Source: Bacillus carboniphilus
Lineage (GTDB): Bacteria; Bacillota; Bacilli; Bacillales; JAIVKR01
DNA length: 64,000 nucleotides
Direction: 5' to 3'
Assembly: GCF_020524035.2 (NCBI RefSeq)
Contig: NZ_CP129013.1
Span: forward strand, 2,865,001 to 2,929,000
Positions within the stretch are counted from its first letter, which is position 1; every line of letters begins with the position of its first letter. Shown piece by piece: positions 10,656 to 19,815 of this stretch. A model generated the notes under the pieces. It searched no databases, was not told the origin of the DNA, and saw only the letters and a list, made by a program, of their open reading frames with translations. The position numbers and the translations under genes were made by a program.

Positions 10656-10681
10656 TCAAACAATCATAAATATAACTTGAT

Positions 10682-10723
10682 GAGGGGACAGTATAAGTCC
10701 CCGTGTTGACTATACTGTCCCTC
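10682..10723 (+). promoter_or_regulatory. Leader stem-loop between ribozyme and glmS, two exclusive folds
   Basis: GGACAGTATA (10686-10695) pairs with TATACTGTCC (10711-10720), flanked by GAGG/CTC. The same left arm can instead form GGGGAC/GTCCCC within 10684-10702. Only a weak CTTTC tail follows. It may be a weak terminator, an RNA-stability element or a second switch. Confidence 0.5.
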
Positions 10724-10750
10724 TTTCATTCTGAGAGGAGAAAACAACAA

Positions 10751-12553
10751 ATGTGTGGAATTGTCGGATATATAGGTGAACTAGATGCAAAAGAAATATT
10801 ATTAAAAGGGCTCGAAAAACTTGAATATAGAGGGTATGATTCAGCAGGAATCGCAGTTGCAAACGAAGATGGAGTGCACGTCTATAAAGAAAAAGGCCGT
10901 ATTGCCAACCTTCGTGAGGCAGTAAATGCTGATACGAAAGCAAAGACCGGGATTGGGCATACACGTTGGGCTACACATGGGGTACCAAGTAAAAAAAATG
11001 CGCATCCTCACCAAAGTACGACTGAAAGATTCACTCTTGTTCATAATGGTGTGATTGAGAATTATGAGCAATTGATCAGAGAACATCTTCAAGGTGTAGA
11101 ATTAAAAAGTGATACTGATACTGAAGTGATTGTCCAAATCGTAGAATCATTTGTTAACAATGGCTATACGGTTCAAGATGCTTTCAGACAAACGTTAAAA
11201 CTGTTAAAAGGTTCTTACGCAATAGCTTTACTAGATAACGAAACACCAGAAACCATTTTTGTTGCGAAAAACAAAAGTCCCTTACTTGTAGGTCTTGGAG
11301 AAGGATTTAATGTGGTAGCCTCGGACGCAATGGCTATGTTACAAGTTACGGACCAATTTGTTGAGTTAATGGACAAAGAGATGGTTGTGGTAAACCGTCA
11401 TCAAGTAACGATTATGGATTTAGATGGAATCATTGTTGAGCGTGCTCCTTATACGGCTGAGTTGGATGCTAGTGACATTGAAAAAGGGACTTATCCTCAT
11501 TTCATGTTAAAAGAAATTGATGAGCAGCCTGTCGTTTTACGTAGAATTATTCAAGAGTATCAAAATGACCAAGGCGATTTAATCATTGATTCAAACATCG
11601 CAGATGCTGTTGGAACAGCGGATCGCATTTATATCGTTGCATGTGGAACGAGCTATCATGCAGGACTTGTTGGAAAACATTTTATTGAGAAGTGGGCTCA
11701 AGTACCAGTTGAAGTGCATGTAGCGAGTGAATTTTCATACAACATGCCGTTGTTATCTAAAAATCCATTGTTCATCTTTATTTCTCAAAGTGGAGAAACA
11801 GCTGACAGTCGTGCTGTCCTAGTACAAGTTAAAAGGCTAGGGCATAGAGCATTAACAATCACGAATGTTCCTGGCTCTACTTTATCTCGTGAAGCAGACT
11901 ATACGTTGTTACTTCATGCAGGCCCTGAAATTGCCGTTGCATCAACTAAAGCCTATACAGCTCAAATTGCGGTATTAGCTATTTTAGCATCCGTCACAGC
12001 TGAGCAAAATGGTGCTATGGCATCAACCAACCTCATCAAGGAACTTGGAATTGTCGCAAATGCGATGGAAGAACTTTGCGACAAAAAAGAAGAATTTGAA
12101 CAAATAGCAAAAGAATATTTATCTACGACTCGTAATTGTTTCTTTATCGGCCGTACCATTGATTATTATGTTGGCCTAGAAGGGGCATTAAAATTAAAAG
12201 AAATTTCTTATATACAGGCAGAAGGATTTGCAGGTGGGGAGTTAAAACATGGGACCATCGCATTAATTGAAAATGGTACACCTGTTATTGCCTTAGCAAC
12301 TCAAGAGCATGTGAATTTAAGTATTCGCGGAAATGTGAAGGAAGTCGCTGCACGTGGAGCTAATCCATGTATCATCTCAAGTGCGGGCTTAAACCATGAA
12401 GGTGATCGTTTTGTCTTACCAGCGGTTGATTCGGACTTAACACCACTTGTATCGGTCATTCCTTTACAGTTAATTTCTTATTATGCAGCACTTCACCGTG
12501 GCTGTGATGTTGACAAACCAAGAAACTTAGCTAAATCGGTAACGGTTGAGTAA
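10751..12553 (+). CDS. glmS: Glutamine--fructose-6-phosphate aminotransferase (isomerising)
   Basis: 600 residues. It makes glucosamine-6-phosphate from fructose-6-phosphate and glutamine, the first step to UDP-GlcNAc. Mature N-terminal Cys is right after Met (MCGIVGYIG), followed by the class II amidotransferase domain ([17 protein letters not shown]). Two SIS domains follow ([39 protein letters not shown]), with the C-terminus [13 protein letters not shown]. The ATG follows GAGAGGAG by 10 nt; a GTG 16 codons upstream lies within the leader hairpin and is rejected. Controlled by the ribozyme upstream. Confidence 0.97.
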   Translation: MCGIVGYIGELDAKEILLKGLEKLEYRGYDSAGIAVANEDGVHVYKEKGRIANLREAVNADTKAKTGIGHTRWATHGVPSKKNAHPHQSTTERFTLVHNGVIENYEQLIREHLQGVELKSDTDTEVIVQIVESFVNNGYTVQDAFRQTLKLLKGSYAIALLDNETPETIFVAKNKSPLLVGLGEGFNVVASDAMAMLQVTDQFVELMDKEMVVVNRHQVTIMDLDGIIVERAPYTAELDASDIEKGTYPHFMLKEIDEQPVVLRRIIQEYQNDQGDLIIDSNIADAVGTADRIYIVACGTSYHAGLVGKHFIEKWAQVPVEVHVASEFSYNMPLLSKNPLFIFISQSGETADSRAVLVQVKRLGHRALTITNVPGSTLSREADYTLLLHAGPEIAVASTKAYTAQIAVLAILASVTAEQNGAMASTNLIKELGIVANAMEELCDKKEEFEQIAKEYLSTTRNCFFIGRTIDYYVGLEGALKLKEISYIQAEGFAGGELKHGTIALIENGTPVIALATQEHVNLSIRGNVKEVAARGANPCIISSAGLNHEGDRFVLPAVDSDLTPLVSVIPLQLISYYAALHRGCDVDKPRNLAKSVTVE

Positions 12554-12563
12554 GAGTTACTCT

Positions 12564-12735
12564 TGTTGGATGACTTTTTGTAGGTTTTAAAAAAGTCGCA
12601 ATGTTTATAAAAAAGATGCCAAGCTTTTCCCCTTTGGATATGATTATCTAAAGGGGTGTTTTTGTGTCGAAAAGAAAAAGGACATCTAAAATTGATAAGT
12701 GGATTAAAGAGGGACGAGGAACTAGCAGTGGATAG
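12564..12735 (+). mobile_element. Stump of a Tn7-like element: possible left end and truncated tnsA
   Basis: Downstream of glmS, GTG at 12664 (preceded by AAAGGGGTG) opens 23 codons, VSKRKRTSKIDKW then IKEGRGTSSG, that resemble the start of Bacillus TnsA endonucleases (xKRKRxxxKIxxxIKEGRGxG). The frame then ends at a stop. From 12564, ten bases after the glmS stop, the sequence begins TGTTGGATGACTTTTTG. It contains AAAAAAG(T/A) motifs at 12588 and 12608 that could be transposase-binding repeats. The 3' end of glmS is the attTn7 site. No other tns genes are present. Confidence 0.5.
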
Positions 12736-12885
12736 AGTATTAGCCTTTGATAATAGGTCGGTCAACGAGATTAAAATGAGTTCAATTGCTCGCTCAGTTA
12801 CAAGTAGAAAAACGTGGATTGAACATTAACATAGCCATTCACTTTATTGAATTTGTTCCCTTGAATTACACTTTAAATAACTCAT
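12736..12885. other. Non-coding stretch after the Tn7-like stump
   Basis: A 31-codon open stretch without a start (LAFDNRSVNEIKMSS then RKTWIEH, to about 12829) may be a gene remnant. Nothing else is recognisable. Confidence 0.3.
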
Positions 12886-12921
12886 CAAAAAATGAACCCT
12901 CTAGTTCTCCACGCTAGAGGG
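12886..12921 (-). terminator. Terminator reading leftward
   Basis: Stem CCCTCTAG/CTAGAGGG with 9-nt loop. On the minus strand it is followed by TTCATTTTTTG. It probably ends transcription coming from the transposase region. 12922-13137 shows nothing else. Confidence 0.6.
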
Positions 12922-13137
12922 CCGTATCAATTCCAGAAGTTTTACAAAATATTAATTATCCACTAATAGTATATTTTCATATTTAAAATAGGCACCTCAT
13001 TCTTCAAAAAATCCGCACACGTCCAATCCATTTTCAAACCCTTACATAAGATAAAAGTAAATTAAAAAAAGAGGTGAAAAGTATTGGTGATTTTATTTTC
13101 TTCTAATCCCATTCTTGTCAGTCAAAAGTTTTCACCT

Positions 13138-14033
13138 TTAAGAAGCCTTCAGATCCTCGTCAAAAAAAGAGTCTGATTGCTTCTTTTTCATTATTCGACT
13201 TATGCTTAACGGCTCGTTTTACTAAAAAGCGAAAAAGTCGTCTTCCTTAAATAATAAGCAACCGTTGCTTCTGAAACAATGGGATTCGATTTCGTTCTTA
13301 GAAATCGAACAGGACTCTCATTAATCTTAGTTGAAAAAGTAAGAGACAACATTTGAAGCATTCCCATGGCGATACAACTACACATGACAAATCCCTCGAT
13401 TGCTTTCAAAGCGGACAAGATGAGTTCTTTCTCTTTTTGATCCTCCATTTCTTCTAATGGATGAATCATTCCTTTTTTTGCATAGCGTCTCAGTTTAGGC
13501 ATGGCTTTTGACCAAAATTGATACCCAAATCCATTCATCACTTGTTTCAGCTCTCGAAACGTACATTCAATTTTGAACCTAAAACTGTACAATTCAATGA
13601 TGTTAACGGGATCTAAATCGAGCTTCGTTGTAACAAGAATGGCTGTTTTTTCTCCATACATGACAAGGACGAATCGCAGTTCTTGATAAAGCTTTTGCCC
13701 CCATAATAAATTAAGGCAAAGGTAACGAACGGTCTCTTCTTTTCCATATAAACGGACGGTTGCTTCTACGAATTCACTCTTCCTTGATGTAAAGAGGTCT
13801 TGAAGTTTGATGGTCTCTCCTTTTTTACGAGGACGACCTTTCCCTTTATATTCACCGGGCTTTGTATAAGCCCTACAAGACTTCTTGGCTTTAGTCAAAA
13901 GGTGAAGCATCGTTTCTGATTTCTCTAACAGTTCTGCCCGTTTCATAAGAGCAAAAATGGATAAATAGTAGCCATCAAGCAGTACGAGCGATTCTCCCAT
14001 ACATTTAGCTGCTTGAAACGCATCGTTTATGCT
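13138..14033 (-). pseudogene. DDE transposase remnant
   Basis: The main open frame (13206-14000, 264 residues) covers the C-terminal part of an IS4-like DDE transposase: first catalytic Asp region LVLLDGYYLS, then the YSFRFKIECTFRELKQ motif carrying the catalytic Glu. Codons for AFQAAKC extend it back to about 14033, where a stop occurs. The N-terminal DNA-binding part is missing. At the 3' end a slip near 13206 leads into another frame (LSISRIMKKKQSDSFF) that ends at 13138. No terminal inverted repeats were found. Confidence 0.75.
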
Positions 14034-14201
14034 TCAATTGTCAGAGTAACCGAAAGAATTCCGTTTATTAAAAATTTCGACTAACGCTGAAGGTATGATA
14101 TTGATTCAATCTACTGTATTTTGTTTGAGTGAGTAGATTGAAATGTTGGATAGGTATAGGGCGGTAATATTCATTTATTTTTGAGGAGTAAGGTGATATA
14201 A

Positions 14202-14590
14202 ATAAAAACAACCCAGTCAAAAGAAGGTGCAACTTTGGCGTATGATGTCTACGGATCGCTCATTTACATAACCTGAGCAATCTGCCATCGCTCATTTAAG
14301 CCCATCGTACGAGATGCCAAAATATTTGCCACTGAATTCACTGTTTACTATTACGATCGGGGATAGTGGTAACACACTTCCTTATACTATAGAACGTGAA
14401 GTTGAAGATATTGAGGCCATAATTGATGTGGCAGGCGGCAAGGCGTATTTGTATGGCCATTCTTCCGGTGCTGTGATCGCACTTGAGTCAGCACTTCGAC
14501 TTGGCAACAAAGTGCAAAAAGTAATTATGTAGGATGCGCCATATGTTCGTGATGACAAAGAAAAATCCGAATACAAACAATTAAGTAAAA
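14202..14590 (+). pseudogene. Alpha/beta hydrolase remnant
   Basis: Starts at ATA (14202) where an ATG is expected: GGAGTAAGGTG precedes it and KTTQSKEGATLAYDVYG follows, so the start codon appears mutated. The frame is then lost around 14236-14330. It recovers with DSGNTLPYTIEREVEDIEAI and the nucleophile elbow YLYGHSSGAVIALESALRL, and meets TAG at 14530, after which DAPYVRDDKE continues the same frame. The catalytic acid and His region is absent. Several independent lesions indicate a true pseudogene. Confidence 0.8.
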
Positions 14591-14623
14591 AAATAAAATA
14601 GATGCAATTGATAAGGGGGAACT

Positions 14624-15478
14624 ATGGTTTATTTACATGCTTTTTCATTTCCGGATGAGGACAGAGAATTTGACTTTTTATTAAAAATAAAAAGAACGTG
14701 CTATGATTCGTTTTATCCATTTAAAATTTTATCAAGAAAAGGCTTTGGAAATATTGTTTTTGATCCATTGACAATTTTGTATGGCGGAAATGGTTCAGGA
14801 AAATCTACTGCCCTGAATGTGATAGCTGAGAAAACAAGAATCAAACGAGATTCTATCTATAATAAATCTAATTTCTACCCTGATTACATCAATTTGTGTG
14901 AGGTGCAGATTAAAGAGGACATTCCTGAAAATAGTAGAATTATTACTAGTGATGATGTCTTTGACTATATGTTGAATATTAGGAATCTCAATGAGGGAAT
15001 TGACCAAAAACGAGAACAACTTTTTGAAGAATATTTAGAGGCTAAACATTCCCACTTTCAAATGAAATCTATGGAAGATTACGAGCAGTTAAAAAAAGTT
15101 AACACAGCTAGAAGTAAAACACAGTCCCGTTTTGTGAGGAATGAATTGATGGACAATGTGAGGGAATATTCGAATGGGGAAAGTGCATTTAGATATTTCA
15201 CTGAAAAAATTAGCGATAATGGACTTTATATTTTGGATGAGCCGGAAAATAGTCTTTCTCCAAAACGTCAAATAGAATTGGTGCAATTTATTGAAGACTC
15301 AGCTCGATTTTTTGGCTGTCAGTTTATCATATCAACACATTCTCCATTTCTTTTATCCATGAGGGAGGCGAAAATTTACAATCTTGATGAAAATCCTGTT
15401 AAGGTGAGACGGTGGACGGAACTAGAAAATGTTCGTACATACTATGAATTTTTCAAAAGTCATGAAAACGAGTTTTGA
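14624..15478 (+). CDS. AAA/ABC-type ATPase (AAA_15/AAA_23-like), function unknown
   Basis: 284 residues. Walker A GGNGSGKST at about residue 51, ABC-like signature region YSNGES at about 187, Walker B LYILDEPENSLSP at about 205, and an H-switch STHSPF near 240. The layout is that of single-domain ABC/SMC-like ATPases of the OLD/RecF type, without a TOPRIM domain. The middle (residues 90-180) is charged and helical. AAGGGGGA lies 7 nt before the ATG. No partner gene is visible: the neighbours are pseudogenes. Such ATPases occur in defence and stress loci, but the role cannot be assigned here. Confidence 0.8.
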   Translation: MVYLHAFSFPDEDREFDFLLKIKRTCYDSFYPFKILSRKGFGNIVFDPLTILYGGNGSGKSTALNVIAEKTRIKRDSIYNKSNFYPDYINLCEVQIKEDIPENSRIITSDDVFDYMLNIRNLNEGIDQKREQLFEEYLEAKHSHFQMKSMEDYEQLKKVNTARSKTQSRFVRNELMDNVREYSNGESAFRYFTEKISDNGLYILDEPENSLSPKRQIELVQFIEDSARFFGCQFIISTHSPFLLSMREAKIYNLDENPVKVRRWTELENVRTYYEFFKSHENEF

Positions 15479-15818
15479 GGTTTTATAATGAAGATCCTCA
15501 CAGGGTACAAAAGGGTGAAACAGTTTTCATAAGGCCAAAATTCAATTCTTTGTTTCTTAGAAAAATAATCCTCATATAAGGTTTTGAGTACACTTTACAA
15601 ACTAGAGATTGGAAGGGAATTGTATATGGAACCTAAAATTAAAATTTTTAAGGAAACCAAGTTGATAGGGAAAAAATAAGGATGTCTGTTGCCAATGACA
15701 AAACAGTGGAACTTTGGCGGGATTTTTCACCTAGAAGAAAAGAAATAAAAAATAGCGTCAATTCTGATTTATATTCTGTAGAACTTTATCCTGACACTTC
15801 GTTTTTTCAGAATTTTAA

Positions 15819-17154
15819 CCTAATTGCCGAGAAGTCGCCCACTTCTAAATGAAGAGAAAGTGGGTGATGAATCGGTTCTTTTTTTGTATAATATTGTTAT
15901 AGAATGTCAAGGTAGGTGAAATTCGTGACAAAGCTAAACAAGGCGTATAAATTCCGTATCTATCCTACACGTGAACAAGCTTCTCTTATTCGCAGAACCT
16001 TTGGTTGTGTGCGTTTTGTGTACAACAAAATGTTAGATGACCGTAAGAAAACCTATGAGAAATATAAGGATGATAAGGAAACCTTGAAAATGCAAAAGTT
16101 CCCGACACCTGCCCAGTACAAAAAAGAATTCGAATGGTTGAAGGAAGTTGATTCACTCGCTTTAGCGAATGCACAAATCAATCTTCAAAAAGCGTATCAA
16201 AACTTCTTTGCTAAAAAGGCTGACTTTCCTACTTTCAAAAGTCGTAAATCGAGACAATCCTATTCAACAAACGTTGTAAATGGAAATATTGAACTTATAG
16301 ATGGATTGATCAAACTACCAAAACTGAAATGGATAAAAATCAAACAGCATCGCCCAATACCTGATGGACATAAGATAAAAGCGTGTACGATCTCCATGAC
16401 CAAAACAGGGAAGTTTTTTGTGTCCATCTTGACTGAATATGAAAAGAAAATTGTAGAACAACCAAATTTCATTTATTGATTGGTCTAGACTTTGTGATGA
16501 ATGGCTTATTTGTCGATAGTGAAACAGGTAAGAAAGCCAATTACCCTCGTTTTTATCGTCAAATGGTAGAGAAGCTAGCCAAAGAAAGCCGCATATTAGC
16601 TAGACGAACAAAAGGCTCTTCTCGTTGGCATCAACAGCGCTTAAAAGTAGCGAAAATTCATGAGAAAATCGCCAATCAAAGAAAAGACTTTCTTCATAAA
16701 CAGTCTTATAGACTCGCAAACCAATACGATTGCGTCATTATTGAAGACCTCGATATGAAAGGGATGTCTCAAGCATTGAAGTTTGGTAAAAGTGTAGCTG
16801 ATAATGCCTGGGGGAGGTTCACATCCTATTTAGAGTACAAGTTAAAAGAACAAGGAAAGAAACTAATCAAGATTGATAAATGGTTTCCTTCTTCAAAAAC
16901 GTGCTCAAATTGCGGTCAAATTAAGGAAGAATTGACGCTTTCTGACCGAGTTTTCGATTGTCATTGTGGATTCTCGTCCGATCGAGATTGGAATGCCTCT
17001 ATCAATATCAAAAACGAGGGTATTCGAAAGCTTACATAAAGGAAACAAGAACTCTTGGTTCACGAGGGATCGCCTAGTCCATTAGAGACCATTAGGTTTC
17101 TGTACCTAGGAAGCATCCACCTCTAAGCGCTAGCGTAGGTGGTATGTAGTTCAC
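15819..17154 (+). mobile_element. IS200/IS605-type element carrying tnpB only, copy 1
   Basis: 1336 bp, inserted directly 3' of TTTAA (15814-15818) with no target duplication. The left end has a CCCACTTCT...AAGTGGG subterminal hairpin. The right end has CCACCT...AGGTGG just before the terminal TTCAC. The boundaries are proved by restoration of the host reading frame. It has no tnpA. About 98% identical by eye to the copy at 33439-34772, which is 2 bp shorter. Confidence 0.92.
15925..17039 (+). pseudogene. tnpB: TnpB RNA-guided nuclease, frameshifted copy
   Basis: Same protein as the intact copy at 33545 but with 2 extra bases near 16465 (CCAAATTTCATT versus CCAGCTCATT), splitting it into a first half ending EQPNFIY and a second half starting at 16476 with IGLDFVMNGLFVDSETG. 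The second half keeps the RuvC residues (D in IGLDFV, E in IIEDLD, D in SSDRDWNAS) and the CSNCG...CHCG zinc ribbon. The lesion is not in a homopolymer, so it looks genuine. It may still supply a right-end omega RNA. Confidence 0.9.
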
Positions 17155-17496
17155 TCCAATGAAAGAATTTATAAAGTGGGCAGCAGTCGAGGTAAGAGAC
17201 TTTGATACAATACCCGATAGTATGGAGAAATTGATTATTCCAACCGGTCAATATGCAGTTTTTCACTATCGAGGAAAACCTAGTGAAGCTGAAGGAACGA
17301 TTCGCTTTATTTATGAATCTTGGCTCCCTAATTCTGAGTATAAATTGGATCATAGACCTTATTTTGCTTTAATGGGGGAAAAGTATAAAGGTGAAGCCAT
17401 TGATTCTGAAGAGGAATTTTGGATACCTATTCAGAAAAAGTAAAACGGAGAACTGAACAAGAAGTTATTCATTTGGTATTTAAGGAGCATCATCTA

Positions 17497-18460
17497 AATA
17501 GAAACTCTTCTTGCAGGCAAACATGTTGTAGTTGAAAAACCGATGGTTCTTACAGCTGAAGAAGAGATGGAGCTTGCTAAATTAGCAGAAGATAATAACC
17601 TTATTTTGAGTGTGTACCATAACCGACGTTGGGACAATGATTTTTTGACGGTTCAAAAGTTAATTGTAGACGGTGCGCTAGGGGATATTTCAGTGTTTGA
17701 ATCACAATTTAATCGTTTCCGTCCGGAAGTGAAAGACCGTTGGAAAGAGAAAGGGCAACTAGGAGGGGGGAACCCTTTATGATTTAGGGTCACACTTAAT
17801 TGACCAGGCATTGGTGCTGTTTGGCATGCCAGATTCAGTGATGGCGGATGTACAATCGCAGCGTGAAAAAGCTGAAGGTGTTGATTATTTTCATGTTGTT
17901 TTATTTTCTATATCTAGCTTTAGCTTGCGGAAGCACCTGCGTAGCAGGAGGTGTGGTATAAAACCACCTACTTTTAGTAGCATTTCTTTTAGTCGGCTTT
18001 AGCCGATAAAACTCGTAGGCGGTTCAGTCCGCCTACGAGAAACCTCCGTACTTTAGTGCGGAGTCGTTTAGTTTATGGACGATTACGAGTGATTTTACAT
18101 TCTGGTTCCATTGTTCCTTATAGTGGACCACGATATCAAGTACATGGGAGTAAGAAAAGTTTTATAAAATATGGACTGGATGGTCAAGAAAATAAGCTGC
18201 GTGCGGGGATAAGTCCATTGAAAAGAGGTTTTGGAGCAGATGAACCCCATCAATATGGAAAGTTGTCGACCGAAACATCTTCTGAAGAGGTAGTAACAGA
18301 TCATGGGGCGTATATGAATTACTATTACCAATTGAGAGAGGCAATTTTCACAGGTGGAAAAGTACCTGTATCTGCATATGAAGGTGTAAGTGTAATTCAA
18401 ATTATTGAAGCAGCACTCATGAGTGCGAGGGAGAAAAAAGTTGTTGAGATTAAAGAATAA
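17497..18460 (+). pseudogene. Gfo/Idh/MocA family oxidoreductase remnant
   Basis: Lacks the N-terminal Rossmann domain: it begins at LLAGKHVVVEKPMVLTAEE, with the EKP motif of the family. It then has YHNRRWDNDFLTVQKL, and a one-base slip in a G run near 17766 (GGGG before AACC) before DLGSHLIDQALVLFGMP. A 167-bp hairpin element interrupts it at 17905-18071. The C-terminal part (YGRLRVILHSGSIVPYSG ... ALMSAREKKVVEIKE) follows. Removing the element restores HVVLFYGRLRVILHSG in frame. Three separate lesions make this a real pseudogene. Confidence 0.88.
17905..18071 (+). mobile_element. 167-bp multi-hairpin element, copy 1
   Basis: Starts TTTCTATATCTAGC directly after TTTAT (17900-17904) and ends GGAGTCGTTTAG. 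No target duplication; host frame restored on removal. It contains at least five hairpins, several with CTTTAG loops (TCGGCTTTAGCCGA, CCGTACTTTAGTGCGG), and the 11-bp stem CTCGTAGGCGG/CCGCCTACGAG. No ORF. Identical to copy 2 in inverted orientation. Insertion chemistry resembles IS200/IS605 elements, so it is probably a non-autonomous derivative. Confidence 0.85.
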
Positions 18461-18844
18461 ACGGTTCTCTAAATGGTAGATAGGTATGCCTCTTCGCCGA
18501 TAGTTGTTTTCTATGCAAAATGGGGGAGAGTTAAAACAACATTTCAATAATATGCACTACTACATTCAATATAGAGCTATTATAAAAGGAAGGATCTTTT
18601 TAGACATTAACTTGCGTATTTTTTATGAAATAATTAAAAGGTAGAATCATATTCAGGTACAAACATATTCCTGCAAATGAACCTTAAGCATGGTACGCTA
18701 TTCCTCTCAACTCTACCAATAATCTTCATATATTCTAAGTAGATAAAACCTCAATAGAATAAAATGATTCAACCAACAAAGTATTTCTTGAATGAATGAC
18801 GGCTGTAAATGGGGCATATCGTGAGTAAAAAAGGAGGAAATGAA
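18461..18844. other. Intergenic stretch without recognised features
   Basis: AT-rich DNA between the oxidoreductase remnant and the DUF6141 pseudogene. The only recognisable signal is AAAGGAGG near 18830, the ribosome binding site of the next gene. Confidence 0.5.
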
Positions 18845-18857
18845 ATGAGGGACAACA

Positions 18858-19024
18858 CTAAACGACTCCGCACTAAAGTACGGAGGTTTCTCGTAGGCGG
18901 ACTGAACCGCCTACGAGTTTTATCGGCTAAAGCCGACTAAAAGAAATGCTACTAAAAGTAGGTGGTTTTATACCACACCTCCTGCTACGCAGGTGCTTCC
19001 GCAAGCTAAAGCTAGATATAGAAA
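18858..19024 (-). mobile_element. 167-bp multi-hairpin element, copy 2 (inverted)
   Basis: Reverse complement of copy 1 with no difference seen over 167 bp. Its target pentanucleotide TTTAT is on the minus strand at 19025-19029. It interrupts the DUF6141-like gene after its fourth codon, and removal restores the frame. Perfect identity suggests very recent movement. Confidence 0.85.
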
Positions 19025-19435
19025 ATAAAGTTGTCTATCGAGAAATCCAAAGGCTACGACAAACTTGGGTGTAGGTGTTAGTTTTATTGTTTGCTGCTTT
19101 CATGTGGTATTGGTTTATTCAGCAAATTATTTTAGGAGTGTCTTTAGGAAATAACCCTGCCCCAAATGTTGTAACCATGGTGTTGTGGCTGTTTTTTGGA
19201 ATTGCATTTCCTGTGTTTATGTTTCGCGTATTAAAGCTAGTAACGGAAGTTCGTGAAGAAGGGATCTATATACGTTTTTTTTCCTTTTCCATATAAGCCA
19301 TACCTCTTTAAAGATATACGGTATCATGAAAGTATTTCTTTCAACCCTCTAAAACGATTTGGAGGTTGGGGATTACGAATGAATGTTAAGGGTGAAAAAG
19401 CTTATATTATAAGTGGCAATAAAGGGATCCTTTTA

Positions 19436-19650
19436 GAGGTTGTTCAAAAAGTCCTGAAAAAATGTCGGTTGAATAACTTTGTTGGTTTGCTTTTCCGACA
19501 CTCCGACGCCAGGATTGGCTAGCACGGGTGTTGTCCCTAGGATGGGGACGTTCTTAGCCCGTAAACCATACTGTACGTACACTGCGAGTGCTCAAAGCTA
19601 CACCGCCTTGTTCTTCAGCGCCCTTTTTCCCCTGCTTTTTGAACACGCAC
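19436..19650 (+). mobile_element. MITE (GAGGTTGTTC family), copy B
   Basis: 215 bp, GAGGTTGTTCAAAAAGTCC ... GCTTTTTGAACACGCAC, flanked by TTTTA on both sides (19431-19435, 19651-19655). The interior has the hairpin GTCCC-TAGGAT-GGGGAC inside an outer stem ACGGG/CCCGT. It inserted in a coding gene, and removal of the element plus one duplication restores the frame, which proves the ends. Confidence 0.92.
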
Positions 19651-19815
19651 TTTTAAAGTTAAAATATGAAACAGTCGTCATTGGCACTCAACAACCGGTT
19701 GAATTAAAGAAAGTAGTAGATTCAGCACTAAAAAATAGTCTCCAACAACGGTTGTAATGGATGTTGAGGAGACGTGTAAACCATTTGTACCGATGTTTTT
19801 ACAACCTTCAATTGA

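Larger units (their letters stand above)
15626..17443 (+). pseudogene. GyrI-like/AraC effector-binding-domain protein, split by a TnpB element
   Basis: The 5' part (15626-15818) encodes MEPKIKIFKETKLIGKK, then a one-base slip in an A run (about 15660), then MSVANDKTVELWRDF and SFFQNF. The TnpB element 15819-17154 follows. The 3' part (17155-17443) encodes PMKEFIKWAAVEV...EEFWIPIQKK. Removing the element joins the halves exactly as QNFNPMKEFIKWAAVEV. The fold (GyrI-like small-molecule-binding domain) is typical of MerR/AraC effector modules and the stand-alone YobU type. An internal ATG at 17159 could still give a 94-residue fragment. Confidence 0.85.
18845..19757 (+). pseudogene. DUF6141-like membrane protein, broken four times
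   Basis: Start ATG after AAAGGAGG. Codons MRDN are followed by the 167-bp element; removing it gives MRDNNKVVYREIQRLRQTW. Then come an in-frame TAG near 19072, two membrane segments (VLLFAAFMWYWFIQQIILG and VVTMVLWLFFGIAFPVFMF), a slip in a T run near 19276, YKPYLFKDIRYHE, and a 215-bp MITE at 19436-19650. Removing the MITE and one TTTTA joins NKGILLKLKYETVVIGTQQP in frame. The intact relatives are small two-TM proteins with a PH-like C-terminal domain. Function unknown. Confidence 0.83.

Noticed and set aside
19479-19757. ORF starting MLVCFSDTPTPGLASTG, repeated at 36785-36985 and in part at 61433
   Set aside because: The shared reading frame is MITE sequence; it has no ribosome binding site and changes length with each copy.
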